Assembly: GCF_006337085.1 (NCBI RefSeq)
Contig: NZ_CP040882.1
Span: forward strand, 1,364,001 to 1,428,000
Length of the DNA: 64,000 bases
Direction: 5' to 3'
DNA from: Sutterella faecalis
GTDB taxonomy: Bacteria; Pseudomonadota; Gammaproteobacteria; Burkholderiales; Burkholderiaceae_F
Shown here: positions 44,273 to 51,984 of the stretch, piece by piece
Layout: each line of letters opens with the position of its first letter
Numbering within the stretch: position 1 is the stretch's first letter
The notes under the pieces: generated by a model
Seen by the model: only the letters and a program-made list of their open reading frames with translations
Told to the model about the DNA's origin: nothing
The model's database searches: none
Made by a program: the position numbers and the translations under genes

Positions 44273-45442
44273 ATGAAAAAGACTCTTGCTGCACTCGCCG
44301 TCCTCGGCGCTTTTGCGGGTTCGGCCATGGCCGCTGACGTAACCGTCTACGGCATCGTCGACGTCGGCGTCAAGTATGTTCACTCCGACACGGATGTCCC
44401 GGGCACGGATGCGACCGACTCCCTCACCATGGCTGCCGGCAACCAGTCCGGCAACCGCTTCGGCCTCAAGGGCGTTGAAGATCTCGGAAACGGCGTGAGC
44501 GTCGGCTTCGTGCTCGAAAACGGCTTTGCGATCGACGACGGCACGCTCGGTCAGAGCAATCGCCTCTTCGGCCGTGAAGCGAACCTCTTCGTTCGCAGCG
44601 CCTTCGGCGAACTCTCCTTCGGCCGTGTTGGCGCTCTTGACAGCGCCAACGGCTCCTACGGTCTTCTCGGCTATCTCTCGCCCTTCGGCGCTTCGTGGGC
44701 CGGCGCGGTTGAATTCAGCACGTTCTATGTGGGCGGCGCCCGCATGGACAACACCGTCACCTACAAGTCTCCGAACTTTGCGGGCTTCAATGCCTATGCG
44801 CAGTACTCCTTCGGCATGAACACGAAGGATAAGTTCGGCACTGAAGCCGATCACAACGACAACACCGTTGCTCCTGTTGAAGGCAAGTCGGGCGATACCC
44901 GCTACGCTGCCCTCGGCGCCACTTATGTGGCCGGTCCGTTCAATCTCGCTGCGTCTGCCGCGCTCTACAACTGGTCGAGCACGGAATATACCGACAAGCC
45001 CGACAACGGCTATACGCTCACTGCCGGCGGCTACTACAACTGCGGCTTTGCGAAGACCTATCTGAGCGCCCAGTACTTCGACAACATGTATAAGGCCTCT
45101 TCCAATGCTACCGACAAGGTTGGATTTGCCTCTGTCGGTTTGGATAATGAATCCTTCAAGGGCTGGGCTGCCCAGGCCGGCTTCGACATGCCGCTCGCCG
45201 GCGGTACGGCTATGCTTGCCTTCGGCTATGCGGATACGGAAAGCGCCAACAGCAGCGACCATGAAAACAACGACAACGAGTTCACCCGCTGGGGCACCTC
45301 GGTCGGCTACACCTACAGCCTGAGCAAGCGCACGAACGTCTACGGCGTCGCGGGCTACTATCAGGATAAGAAGACGGTTAACAAGGTCGAGAACAAGCCC
45401 GAGACCACCACGGTCTACGTCGGCATGCGTCACAGCTTCTAA
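44273..45442 (+). CDS. Outer-membrane porin (betaproteobacterial general porin family)
   Basis: A 389-residue Gram-negative porin with a signal peptide (MKKTLAALAVLGAFAGSAMA, 20 residues) and the mature start ADVTVYGIVDVGVKYVHSD, typical of Burkholderiales OmpC/OmpP-like porins. The GNRFGLKGVEDLGNGVSVGF segment, GREANLFVRSAFGELSFGRV and the C-terminal YVGMRHSF ending in Phe (BAM recognition) confirm the class. It should form a trimeric 16-strand pore for small hydrophilic solutes and is likely highly expressed. An in-frame extension to 44117 overlaps the leader and is rejected; AGGA lies about 10 nt before the chosen ATG. A strong terminator follows. Confidence 0.95.
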   Translation: MKKTLAALAVLGAFAGSAMAADVTVYGIVDVGVKYVHSDTDVPGTDATDSLTMAAGNQSGNRFGLKGVEDLGNGVSVGFVLENGFAIDDGTLGQSNRLFGREANLFVRSAFGELSFGRVGALDSANGSYGLLGYLSPFGASWAGAVEFSTFYVGGARMDNTVTYKSPNFAGFNAYAQYSFGMNTKDKFGTEADHNDNTVAPVEGKSGDTRYAALGATYVAGPFNLAASAALYNWSSTEYTDKPDNGYTLTAGGYYNCGFAKTYLSAQYFDNMYKASSNATDKVGFASVGLDNESFKGWAAQAGFDMPLAGGTAMLAFGYADTESANSSDHENNDNEFTRWGTSVGYTYSLSKRTNVYGVAGYYQDKKTVNKVENKPETTTVYVGMRHSF

Positions 45443-45482
45443 TTGAAGCCTTCAGTGCAGTCTTAAGCACCTGAAAAGCTCA

Positions 45483-45520
45483 AAAGGGCGTTCCCGTAAT
45501 GGAAACGCCCTTTTTTTTCT
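45483..45520 (+). terminator. Rho-independent terminator after the porin gene
   Basis: AAAGGGCGTT pairs with AACGCCCTTT, loop CCCGTAATGGA, followed by an uninterrupted T-run; 40 bp after the stop. Confidence 0.92.
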
Positions 45521-45543
45521 TTTGCCTTGCGATTTTTTAAGCC

Positions 45544-46053
45544 TTACGCCGTGAGATAGACGAAAAAGAGAATCCCCGTCATGGCGAAGGCAAGCGCAAC
45601 CTTAACTGCAGTCCCCACGATCATGCCGATCCAGGTGGCGACGCCCACGCGGCCCGCGTGAATCAAATCGCGCTTGGCCCAGAATTCGCCGATCGCAGCG
45701 CCGATAAGCGGCATGAAGAGAAGCCCGAAAAGCCCCATGAACATGCCGAGCACCGTGCCGACGAGCGAACCGATGATGCCCGCTTTTGAAGCGCCTGCCT
45801 TCTGAGCGCCCGCCGTCTGCGCCACCGAATCCACAATGACGCCGATGACGGCCAGTACTGCCAGAAAGAGAATCGTCTTCCAGCCCACCTTGTCGTAGTT
45901 GTCCGCCCAGCCGATAAGCCAGGCACCGCCCGCGATCATGGGGAGTCCCGGGATCGCCGGCACAATCGTGCCCGCAAACCCAAGCGCAATCAGAACGAAA
46001 GCACCGAGCCAGCAGACGAGCGCAAACCAGTCAATGCTTGTGAGCCATTCCAT
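45544..46053 (-). CDS. DUF456-family small membrane protein
   Basis: A 169-residue inner-membrane protein with four to five hydrophobic segments, including LVCWLGAFVLIALGFAGTIV, TILFLAVLAVIGVIVDSV and a Gly-rich helix IIGSLVGTVLGMFMGLFGLL. The GTIVPAIPGLPMIAGGAWLI segment is characteristic of DUF456 (Pfam PF04306). The function is unknown. It lies 5 bp after dnaB on the same strand and is probably co-transcribed with it; the neighbours give no functional hint. Confidence 0.85.
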   Translation of the reverse strand: MEWLTSIDWFALVCWLGAFVLIALGFAGTIVPAIPGLPMIAGGAWLIGWADNYDKVGWKTILFLAVLAVIGVIVDSVAQTAGAQKAGASKAGIIGSLVGTVLGMFMGLFGLLFMPLIGAAIGEFWAKRDLIHAGRVGVATWIGMIVGTAVKVALAFAMTGILFFVYLTA

Positions 46054-46058
46054 TTTTC

Positions 46059-47456
46059 TTACTCCTCAATGCCGCCCCAGTAGCCTTCGTCAGCCGAAGG
46101 TTCGAAGCGCGTATTGCCGCCCAAGAACGTCATGCGAAGCGTGCCGATCGGGCCGTTACGCTGCTTGGCAATGATGATCTCGGCCAAATTCTTGTCGGGC
46201 GTATCTTTGTTGTAGACGACGTCGCGATAGATGAACATGATCACGTCCGCGTCCTGTTCGATTGCGCCCGATTCGCGAAGGTCGGACATCACCGGACGGC
46301 GGTCCGTGCGGCTGTCGACCGAACGGTTCAGCTGCGAAAGCGCAATCACCGGCACGCGGAGTTCCTTCGCGAGCGCCTTGAGGCCGCGGGAGATTTCAGA
46401 GAGCTGCTGCGCGCGGTTGTCCTGCGCGTTTCTGCTCTGAGACCCCATGAGCTGCAGGTAGTCGACGACGACAAGCCCGAGGGGGCCCGCCTGGTTGACC
46501 AAGCGCCGCGTACGGCTCGAAAGCTCCGTAATCGTGAGTGCAGGCGTGTCGTCGATGAAGATGGGCTTCTCTTCAAGACGGTGAAGCGCCGCCGTGAAGT
46601 TGTCCCAGTCCTCGTCGTCGAGCTGCCCCTTTCGCAACTTCTGCGCATCAATGTGCCCGACGGAAGAAATCATGCGCTGCGTCAGCTGGTCCGCGCCCAT
46701 TTCCATCGAGAAGACCGCTACCGGAAGCTCCTGAACGATGCCGACGTTTTCAGCAATATTGAGCGCAAATGAGGTTTTGCCCATCGAGGGGCGCCCTGCG
46801 ATGATGATGAGGTCGCCTCGCTGAAGACCTGCCGTCACGAAGTCGAGGTTCCGGTAGCCCGAGGAGACGCCCGTTACCTCGGACGAGTCCTTCGTCTGGT
46901 AGAGCTCAATCACGCGCGCGGAAACGTCGCGCACGAGCGTCGCAAGAGGCTGGAACCCACGCTGGCTGCGGGAATTCCGCTCATTGATGGCGAGCACCTC
47001 TTTTTCGGCTTCATCCAGAATTTCGCGCGTCTCCCGGCCTTCGGGCGAAAGCGCATTCGTGACGATCTTGTCGCCCACGGTAATCAGCTGCCGCAGGACG
47101 GACTTGTCGTGAACGATCTCCGCATAGCGGCGGATATTGGCCGCAGAGGGAGAGTTGTTCGCGAGCTCCATGAGGTAGGGGAGGCCCCCGGCCTCCACAT
47201 CCATGCCCGAACCCTTGAGGCTCTCATAGACCGTAAGGTAGTCCGCCGGGTGGCTTCCCTGAATGAGCTTGGCGATTTCTTCGTAGATGAGGCGGTGATC
47301 TCGCCGGTAGAAATCCTCGGGACGAATGACGTCGACCACGCTGTCGAGCGCGGAATTGTCCACCATCAATCCGCCGAGAATGGCCTGCTCGGAGAGAATG
47401 CTCTGCGGGGGCTTTCGTACGGCCAGAGCGGCATCATCCTGAATGTCTTCGGTCAT
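46059..47456 (-). CDS. dnaB: Replicative DNA helicase DnaB
   Basis: DnaB is the hexameric replicative helicase that unwinds DNA ahead of the fork. The 465-residue protein has the N-terminal DnaB domain (SEQAILGGLMVDNSALDSVV onward), a linker and a RecA-like C-terminal domain with Walker A AGRPSMGKTSFA (about residues 220-231), VVVDYLQLM Walker B and the DLRESGAIEQDADVIMFIYR motif. No intein is present. The ATG at 47454-47456 (MTEDIQDD) is preferred to a longer frame to 47576, which runs through the rplI terminator region. It lies in the conserved rpsF-priB-rpsR-rplI-dnaB string. Confidence 0.96.
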   Translation of the reverse strand: MTEDIQDDAALAVRKPPQSILSEQAILGGLMVDNSALDSVVDVIRPEDFYRRDHRLIYEEIAKLIQGSHPADYLTVYESLKGSGMDVEAGGLPYLMELANNSPSAANIRRYAEIVHDKSVLRQLITVGDKIVTNALSPEGRETREILDEAEKEVLAINERNSRSQRGFQPLATLVRDVSARVIELYQTKDSSEVTGVSSGYRNLDFVTAGLQRGDLIIIAGRPSMGKTSFALNIAENVGIVQELPVAVFSMEMGADQLTQRMISSVGHIDAQKLRKGQLDDEDWDNFTAALHRLEEKPIFIDDTPALTITELSSRTRRLVNQAGPLGLVVVDYLQLMGSQSRNAQDNRAQQLSEISRGLKALAKELRVPVIALSQLNRSVDSRTDRRPVMSDLRESGAIEQDADVIMFIYRDVVYNKDTPDKNLAEIIIAKQRNGPIGTLRMTFLGGNTRFEPSADEGYWGGIEE

Positions 47457-47574
47457 CTGTGGTTCGGGTTTTCTAAAAAGGATGCGGGGCAGAATTATCG
47501 GAGATTTCGTCTGCGGCGTCTCTACCGTCAATCGATCTTTGCCGAAACTTGCAATTTTTATCTTTGCCGCGGAC

Positions 47575-47625
47575 AAAAAGAAAGGCTCCCCGCTGGAAGT
47601 GAATCCTTTGGAGAGCCTTTTCCGG
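47575..47625 (-). terminator. Terminator of the rpsF-priB-rpsR-rplI operon
   Basis: On the minus strand AAAGGCTC pairs with GAGCCTTT (about 47620 to 47581), followed by CTTTTTG. It separates rplI from dnaB, so dnaB needs its own promoter in the 47457-47575 interval. Confidence 0.75.
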
Positions 47626-47687
47626 CTTTCAGCTCGCAGGCTTCAAGGAAGCTCTGGAGCTGAAGATCCCTGGTCTGACGGAGGAAA

Positions 47688-48137
47688 TTATTCCTCAGCA
47701 ACAACCTTGACCGTGATGTCGGCGGTGATGTCCGTCATCAGACCGATCGTGATCGTGTAGTCGCCGGTCGCCTTGATGGCGCCGAGCGGCGTACGAACCT
47801 GGGACTTCTTGATCTGGAAGCCGAGCTTGTCGACCGCTTCAGCGATGTCGGCGTTCGTGACGGAGCCGAAGAGACGGCCGTCGACGCCGCACTTGGAGGC
47901 GATGACGACTTCGGCGCCGTTCAGCTTGCCGGCGAGTTCCTGAGCAGCAGCAACGCGTTCAGCCTGAGCCTTTTCGAGCTCGGCGCGGCGGGCTTCAAAC
48001 TCAGCGATAGCCTGCTTGGTGGCGCGCTTGGCGTGACCCTGGGGGATCAGGAAGTTGCGGCCGTAGCCATCCTTAACCTTGACGATGTCGCCCAGGTCGC
48101 CGAGATGCGTGATCTTTTCGAGCAGAATAACTTGCAT
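47688..48137 (-). CDS. rplI: 50S ribosomal protein L9
   Basis: The 149-residue protein begins MQVILLEKITHLGDLGDIVK, the diagnostic L9 N-terminal domain with VKDGYGRNFLIPQGHAKRAT, followed by the long connecting helix and the C-terminal domain (GRLFGSVTNADIAEAVDKLG). L9 binds 23S rRNA domain V and helps reading-frame maintenance. It is the last gene of the operon, 19 bp after rpsR, with a terminator downstream. Confidence 0.98.
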   Translation of the reverse strand: MQVILLEKITHLGDLGDIVKVKDGYGRNFLIPQGHAKRATKQAIAEFEARRAELEKAQAERVAAAQELAGKLNGAEVVIASKCGVDGRLFGSVTNADIAEAVDKLGFQIKKSQVRTPLGAIKATGDYTITIGLMTDITADITVKVVAEE

Positions 48138-48156
48138 TTGAAAATTCTCCCGTCGA

Positions 48157-48429
48157 TTACTGGTTGTCCGTGTAGGGCAGGAGGGCGAGGAAGCGGGCGC
48201 GCTTGATGGCCGTATCGAGCTGGCGCTGGTAGTGCGCCTTCGTGCCGGTCAGGCGAGCCGGCATGATCTTGCCGTTTTCCTGGATGAAGTCGCGCAGCGT
48301 CTCGACATCCTTGTAGTCGATCTGCTCAACGTGTTCGGCCGTGAAGCGGCAGAACTTCTTGCGCTTGAAAAGGGAATTTTGCTGGTTCGAACGGCGGGGC
48401 TTGCCCTTGCCCTTAGCACCAAAAGCCAT
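48157..48429 (-). CDS. rpsR: 30S ribosomal protein S18
   Basis: The 90-residue protein shows the S18 core KKFCRFTAEHVEQIDYKDVE, TLRDFIQENGKIMPARLTGT and the C-terminal KAHYQRQLDTAIKRARFLAL. A basic Gly/Lys N-terminal extension (MAFGAKGKGKPRRSNQQ) is present, as in several betaproteobacteria. S18 partners S6 on the platform of the small subunit. It sits 12 bp after priB. Confidence 0.98.
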   Translation of the reverse strand: MAFGAKGKGKPRRSNQQNSLFKRKKFCRFTAEHVEQIDYKDVETLRDFIQENGKIMPARLTGTKAHYQRQLDTAIKRARFLALLPYTDNQ

Positions 48430-48441
48430 TTGATGACCTCT

Positions 48442-48753
48442 CTATTTGAATTCTGTGATGTGTACTGTCAGACGCCGGCTTTTCATCGACTTCGTGGCGA
48501 GAAATCCCTTGATCCGGATTTTCGCGCCCACTGCCAGAGCATTGAGCCTGCTGGCAGTGTCCCCATAGGAAAGGGCTTCGAAATCGTATTCGAGCGTGCG
48601 GATTTTTCCGGCTTCGACCAATCGGCTGCGATGGTGGAACACGGCATCGAAAACCTCAATGCCTGCGGGAGTGAATCTCACTTCCTCGCGTTCAATCAGC
48701 GTCGCGCCGATTTCAATCGAATTGGCTTCGAATCCGACGTCTTCAACCGTCAT
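48442..48753 (-). CDS. priB: Primosomal replication protein N (PriB)
   Basis: The 103-residue OB-fold protein belongs to the PriB/SSB-like family that assists PriA in replication restart. Recognisable parts are the strand VRFTPAGIEVFDAVFHHRSR and LSYGDTASRLNALAVGAKIR followed by GFLATKSMKSRRLTVHITEF. Its place between rpsF and rpsR is the canonical one in beta- and gammaproteobacteria and supports the class assignment of the organism. Its ATG overlaps the rpsF stop codon (TGATG), so translation is coupled. Confidence 0.93.
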   Translation of the reverse strand: MTVEDVGFEANSIEIGATLIEREEVRFTPAGIEVFDAVFHHRSRLVEAGKIRTLEYDFEALSYGDTASRLNALAVGAKIRIKGFLATKSMKSRRLTVHITEFK

Positions 48754-49148
48754 CAGGCCTCGGCCGGAGCGGTTTCTTCCTGAGCAGCCGCGGCAGCCTC
48801 AGCGGCAACCTTGCGGGCCTCTTCCTTCTCGACGACCTTCATCATCGGGGAGGGAGCGGTTTCGGCATGCTTCGTCTTCACAGTGAGGTGACGGAGAACG
48901 GCGTCATTGAAGCGGAAGCCGTTTTCGATCTCGAGGATCGTCTCATGGCCGCACTCGATGTTGAGGAGCAGATAGTGCGCCTTCACGAGCTTTTCAATCG
49001 GGTACGCGAGCGGACGACGGCCCCAGTCTTCAATGCGGTGGATCTTGCCGCCCTGTTCGGCGACGAGGGTCTTGTAGCGCTCGATCATCGCGGGAACCTG
49101 TTCACTCTGGTCAGGGTGCACGATGATGCAGATTTCGTAGTGACGCAT
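48753..49148 (-). CDS. rpsF: 30S ribosomal protein S6
   Basis: The 131-residue protein begins MRHYEICIIVHPDQSEQVPA and contains EDWGRRPLAYPIEKLVKAHY and FRFNDAVLRHLTV, the S6 signature. The C-terminal 30 residues are a Glu/Ala-rich tail (EEARKVAAEAAAAAQEETAP), as in many betaproteobacterial S6 proteins. A strong AAGGAGG is 4 nt before the ATG. It is the first gene of the rpsF-priB-rpsR-rplI operon. Confidence 0.98.
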   Translation of the reverse strand: MRHYEICIIVHPDQSEQVPAMIERYKTLVAEQGGKIHRIEDWGRRPLAYPIEKLVKAHYLLLNIECGHETILEIENGFRFNDAVLRHLTVKTKHAETAPSPMMKVVEKEEARKVAAEAAAAAQEETAPAEA

Positions 49149-49210
49149 TTAGCCTCCTTGCGGAAAAAGCCGCCCAGAGCGTCGTTCCAGTGCGGCAAGG
49201 ACAGTAAAGG

Positions 49211-49241
49211 CCGCGATTCTACATGAAGAATTCGCGGCCTG
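49211..49241. other. Hairpin upstream of rpsF, next to the IS110 element
   Basis: GGCCGCG pairs with CGCGGCC and ATTCT with AGAAT around a short loop, then a T-rich tract (ATTTTTCGGAAGTTTTTT) runs into the IS110 end. It may be the former terminator of the upstream rlmB unit or a leader structure of the ribosomal operon. Confidence 0.5.
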
Positions 49242-49366
49242 CATGAATTTTTCGGAAGTTTTTTCCACGAAAGATAGGAAGCCCTCGGCGCGCGACCTTC
49301 CCTGCGGGCGTTCTCACAAGAACGTCCAGCATGGTATCTGCTGCTTCTCAGGCTGCTGAAGCTACG

Positions 49367-50734
49367 CTAACTGCTGACGACTGCGCCTAGGATCGCACCC
49401 GTTTTCGTCTCCACAACCAGGCCGTCAGCGATCACGTATTTCGTACCTTTGAGTTTCAGCAACTGCTTTACGCCGTTCTTCGCTCGTTCAATCAAGGCGT
49501 CCCGAAACGCCGTTGACAAGTAAGGCTCAAAGCCTTTCTGATGAGTGAGAACGGAATAAATGATGCGGGCAAGCAGGTGTGCGAAGGCGACCATGGCACG
49601 CCTGTAGCCGCGCCGCATCTTGAGCACCTGGAATTTTTCCTTCAGCGCAGCGGTACCGCCGACCGCAAGTCCTCTGGCGGCTTCAATCAGCGTGCGCCTC
49701 AGGTGTTTGTTCCCTTTCGGGCATTTTCCACTTTTCTGTTTGCCGGCAGATGTGTTGTCCCCCGGGCAAATGCCGAGCCAGGAAGCGAACTGCTCTGACG
49801 TCGGGAAATGCTCCTTCAAATCCGGACAGAGTTCGGCGTAAATCATGCGGGCCGAGCGTTCCTGAATTCCCGTTATGGTAATGAGCAGCTGGATGTCCTT
49901 CTCGTAGGGAGCCTGAAGCTGGCGGAGCCTTTCGAAAGTGCTTCGGTCGTACTCCTCGAGCTGATCGATCTTTTTCCGGAGCGCCAGAATCTGCTCCTTC
50001 ATCATTGGCTCGATTTCGAAGTCGAGCGCCTGCATGATCTGTTCAGGGCTTGCCCGCAGCCGGCGGCTGTTTTGCTTGATGACATCAAACAAGTGCGGAT
50101 CATCTCTGAGCTTGGCCATCAGGATGAGGCTGGCAGCTTTGCCTCCGCGGATGTCGCTGAATACCGTTGTAGGCCGGCATCCGGTGAGATTCAGAGACTT
50201 GCCGAAACGATTGGAAGTTCGGGAAATGTCATTCCTGTTCTTCTGCAGATCACGTGAAATGACGCGCTGCAGACGAAAGGCCTTCTCCGGCACGAAGGAT
50301 TTTTTGAAGTTTCCCGTTCGGGCAAGAGACGCCAGACGTGATGCGTCCTTGCGGTCTGTTTTGCGGCCGGCTGCCGCTTTGGCGTCGCGGGCATTGATCA
50401 GAGCCAGCTGCTCAGAAGTGAAGCCGGCTCTCTCGAGGGCTTCGTACGGGCTCTGCCACAATGACCCGGTTGATTCCATAAGGATGATGTCGGGATTGCA
50501 TTCACGGCACCAGGCGGCGAAAGCATCGATGCTTGCGCGGTCGGTATTGAAATCCCGGCTCTCAGATTGTTCACGATGACCTGCAACCTGCTTCTGATGG
50601 CAGCAGACGAGTAGGTTGAGATGAACGTCAATGCCTATTGCCGAGCGGTACATCGCGTGAACAGTAATTTCGGGATTACTGATCTGCGCACGGGCAGCTC
50701 GCAATGGCGTATCGGTACGGTTAGACTTACTCAT
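49367..50734 (-). CDS. IS110-family transposase
   Basis: A 455-residue DEDD transposase. The N-terminal RuvC-like domain has AIGIDVHLNLLVCC (first Asp), LMESTGSLW (Glu) and GRKTDRKDASRLASLA (the Asp pair); the C-terminal Transposase_20 domain has LLITITGIQERSARMIYAEL, FPTSEQFASWLGICPG and KGNKHLRRTLIEAARGLAVG, where the conserved Ser of the family is expected in the following region. AGGGG-type Shine-Dalgarno (GGAGGGG) precedes the ATG at 50732-50734. The frame is intact. IS110 enzymes act with a structured guide RNA from the non-coding end, so the 5' 250 bp deserve attention. Confidence 0.93.
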   Translation of the reverse strand: MSKSNRTDTPLRAARAQISNPEITVHAMYRSAIGIDVHLNLLVCCHQKQVAGHREQSESRDFNTDRASIDAFAAWCRECNPDIILMESTGSLWQSPYEALERAGFTSEQLALINARDAKAAAGRKTDRKDASRLASLARTGNFKKSFVPEKAFRLQRVISRDLQKNRNDISRTSNRFGKSLNLTGCRPTTVFSDIRGGKAASLILMAKLRDDPHLFDVIKQNSRRLRASPEQIMQALDFEIEPMMKEQILALRKKIDQLEEYDRSTFERLRQLQAPYEKDIQLLITITGIQERSARMIYAELCPDLKEHFPTSEQFASWLGICPGDNTSAGKQKSGKCPKGNKHLRRTLIEAARGLAVGGTAALKEKFQVLKMRRGYRRAMVAFAHLLARIIYSVLTHQKGFEPYLSTAFRDALIERAKNGVKQLLKLKGTKYVIADGLVVETKTGAILGAVVSS

Positions 50735-50959
50735 AGCCCCTCCATTAAGAAATGATTGGGGTTCGAGGAAGCCCTGGCAACCACGAAGATGTTGGAGAAA
50801 CAGGTAGACGCAGCAACCACCCGGAAGCTACGCTCATTTTTCCACACGCCTAGTCACCAGCGTTCAAGCCAGCGAACAGAGCAATATAGGGTGCGAAAGT
50901 TCCGCTGCAATTTTTTGACGGCAAGCGTCAGAAACGTTACCAAAAAAACGTACGCAGAC
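50735..50959 (-). other. 5' non-coding end of the IS110 element, candidate guide (bridge) RNA region
   Basis: This 225-bp stretch has no gene but several short inverted repeats, and GAGGAAGCCC, part of the terminal repeat, recurs at 50765-50774. IS110-family elements are known to express a bridge RNA from a non-coding end. Whether it is this end or the 3' end depends on the subgroup and cannot be settled here. Confidence 0.35.
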
Positions 50960-51056
50960 AGGTCGCGCGCCGAGGGCTTCCTCATCTTTCATGATAGAGG
51001 GTGAGGAAGCCCTTTACTCATCACGATTTTTTGGGGTCTTCCGGAGAACCTCCGGA

Positions 51057-51902
51057 TCAGAGCCGGTCCTCGGCCTTCCCCGGCGTCACAATCCCGGCGG
51101 CAATGCGCTGTCTCAGGGATTCGAAAAGGCAGATGCCCGACGCCACGGAAACGTTGAGGCTCTCGACGCTCCCCACCATCGGGATGGCGGCGAGTTCGTC
51201 GCAGCGGCGGCGCGTCAGCTGCCTCAGCCCCTCGCCCTCGGCGCCGAGCACCCAGGCAAAGGCCTTTGCCTGATCAATGTCGTAGATGCTCTTCTGGGTT
51301 TCGCCCGCTGTGCCCACCACCGTGACGCCGTTGTCGCGCAGCTCCATGATGGCGGATGCAAGGTTCGTCACCTGCACCACAGGAACCGTTTCGGCAGCGC
51401 CCGCAGCCGCCTTTGCGGCGGCCGGCGTCATGCGGGCCGAACGGTCGCGCGGGACGATCACGGCCTGCACGCCTGCAGCGTCCGCTGCACGCAGACACGC
51501 GCCGAAGTTTCTCGGGTCCGTGACGCCGTCCAGAATCAGAAGAAGCGTCTTCGGGCTGATGTCGTCGAGGAGGTCCGCAAAGTCGAGCGTATTTTCGCGC
51601 TCCTTCGCGAGCGCGCAGATGCCCTGATGAGGAACGTCGGGCGACAAGCCCGTGAGGCGCCTTGCATCGGCATTCATCACGCGCACGCCCGCCGCGAAGA
51701 GTTTCTCCCTCATTTCACGCATGCGCTTGTCGCGGCGCTCGGGATCGACGTAGACGAGTTCGATCGATGCGGGGTCAAGCTGCAGACGCGCCGCAACGGC
51801 GTGAAAGCCCGCGAGAACAACCGTTCCCGCCTCAAGCTTCTCGCTTTCCGAACCGCCCTTCGCGCGATTGGCGCGCTTGTCGTTTCTGCCTTCCTGCCTC
51901 AT
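51057..51902 (-). CDS. rlmB: 23S rRNA (guanosine-2'-O)-methyltransferase RlmB
   Basis: RlmB methylates the ribose of G2251 in 23S rRNA using S-adenosylmethionine. The 281-residue protein has the N-terminal SpoU substrate-binding domain (AGFHAVAARLQLDPASIELV) and the knotted SPOUT domain with LLILDGVTDPRNFGACLRAA, WVLGAEGEGLRQLT and IPMVGSVESLNVSVASGICL. The ATG at 51902 is used; a GTG at 51911 would add three residues. It follows rnr by 82 bp, the conserved rnr-rlmB order in proteobacteria. Confidence 0.95.
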   Translation of the reverse strand: MRQEGRNDKRANRAKGGSESEKLEAGTVVLAGFHAVAARLQLDPASIELVYVDPERRDKRMREMREKLFAAGVRVMNADARRLTGLSPDVPHQGICALAKERENTLDFADLLDDISPKTLLLILDGVTDPRNFGACLRAADAAGVQAVIVPRDRSARMTPAAAKAAAGAAETVPVVQVTNLASAIMELRDNGVTVVGTAGETQKSIYDIDQAKAFAWVLGAEGEGLRQLTRRRCDELAAIPMVGSVESLNVSVASGICLFESLRQRIAAGIVTPGKAEDRL

Positions 51903-51984
51903 TGGCGTCACCCTATTCTCAAATCTAACAAGCCGAGTTCAAGACTCTTCTTAAAAGCCGCGCATTCTAGCCGAAGCGCACTCA

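Larger units (their letters stand above)
49270..50989 (-). mobile_element. IS110-family (IS1111-like) insertion sequence, complete
   Basis: The element has near-perfect subterminal inverted repeats of about 29 bp: the left at 49270-49298 (AAAGATAGGAAGCCCTCGGC onward) and the right at 50960-50989, differing by one inserted base. Inverted repeats inside the ends are a mark of the IS1111 subgroup; classical IS110 elements lack them. One transposase gene lies on the minus strand, with about 97 bp of non-coding end 3' and about 250 bp 5'. It is inserted between rlmB and rpsF. A 160-bp remnant of the same element is at 62457-62616. Confidence 0.88.
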
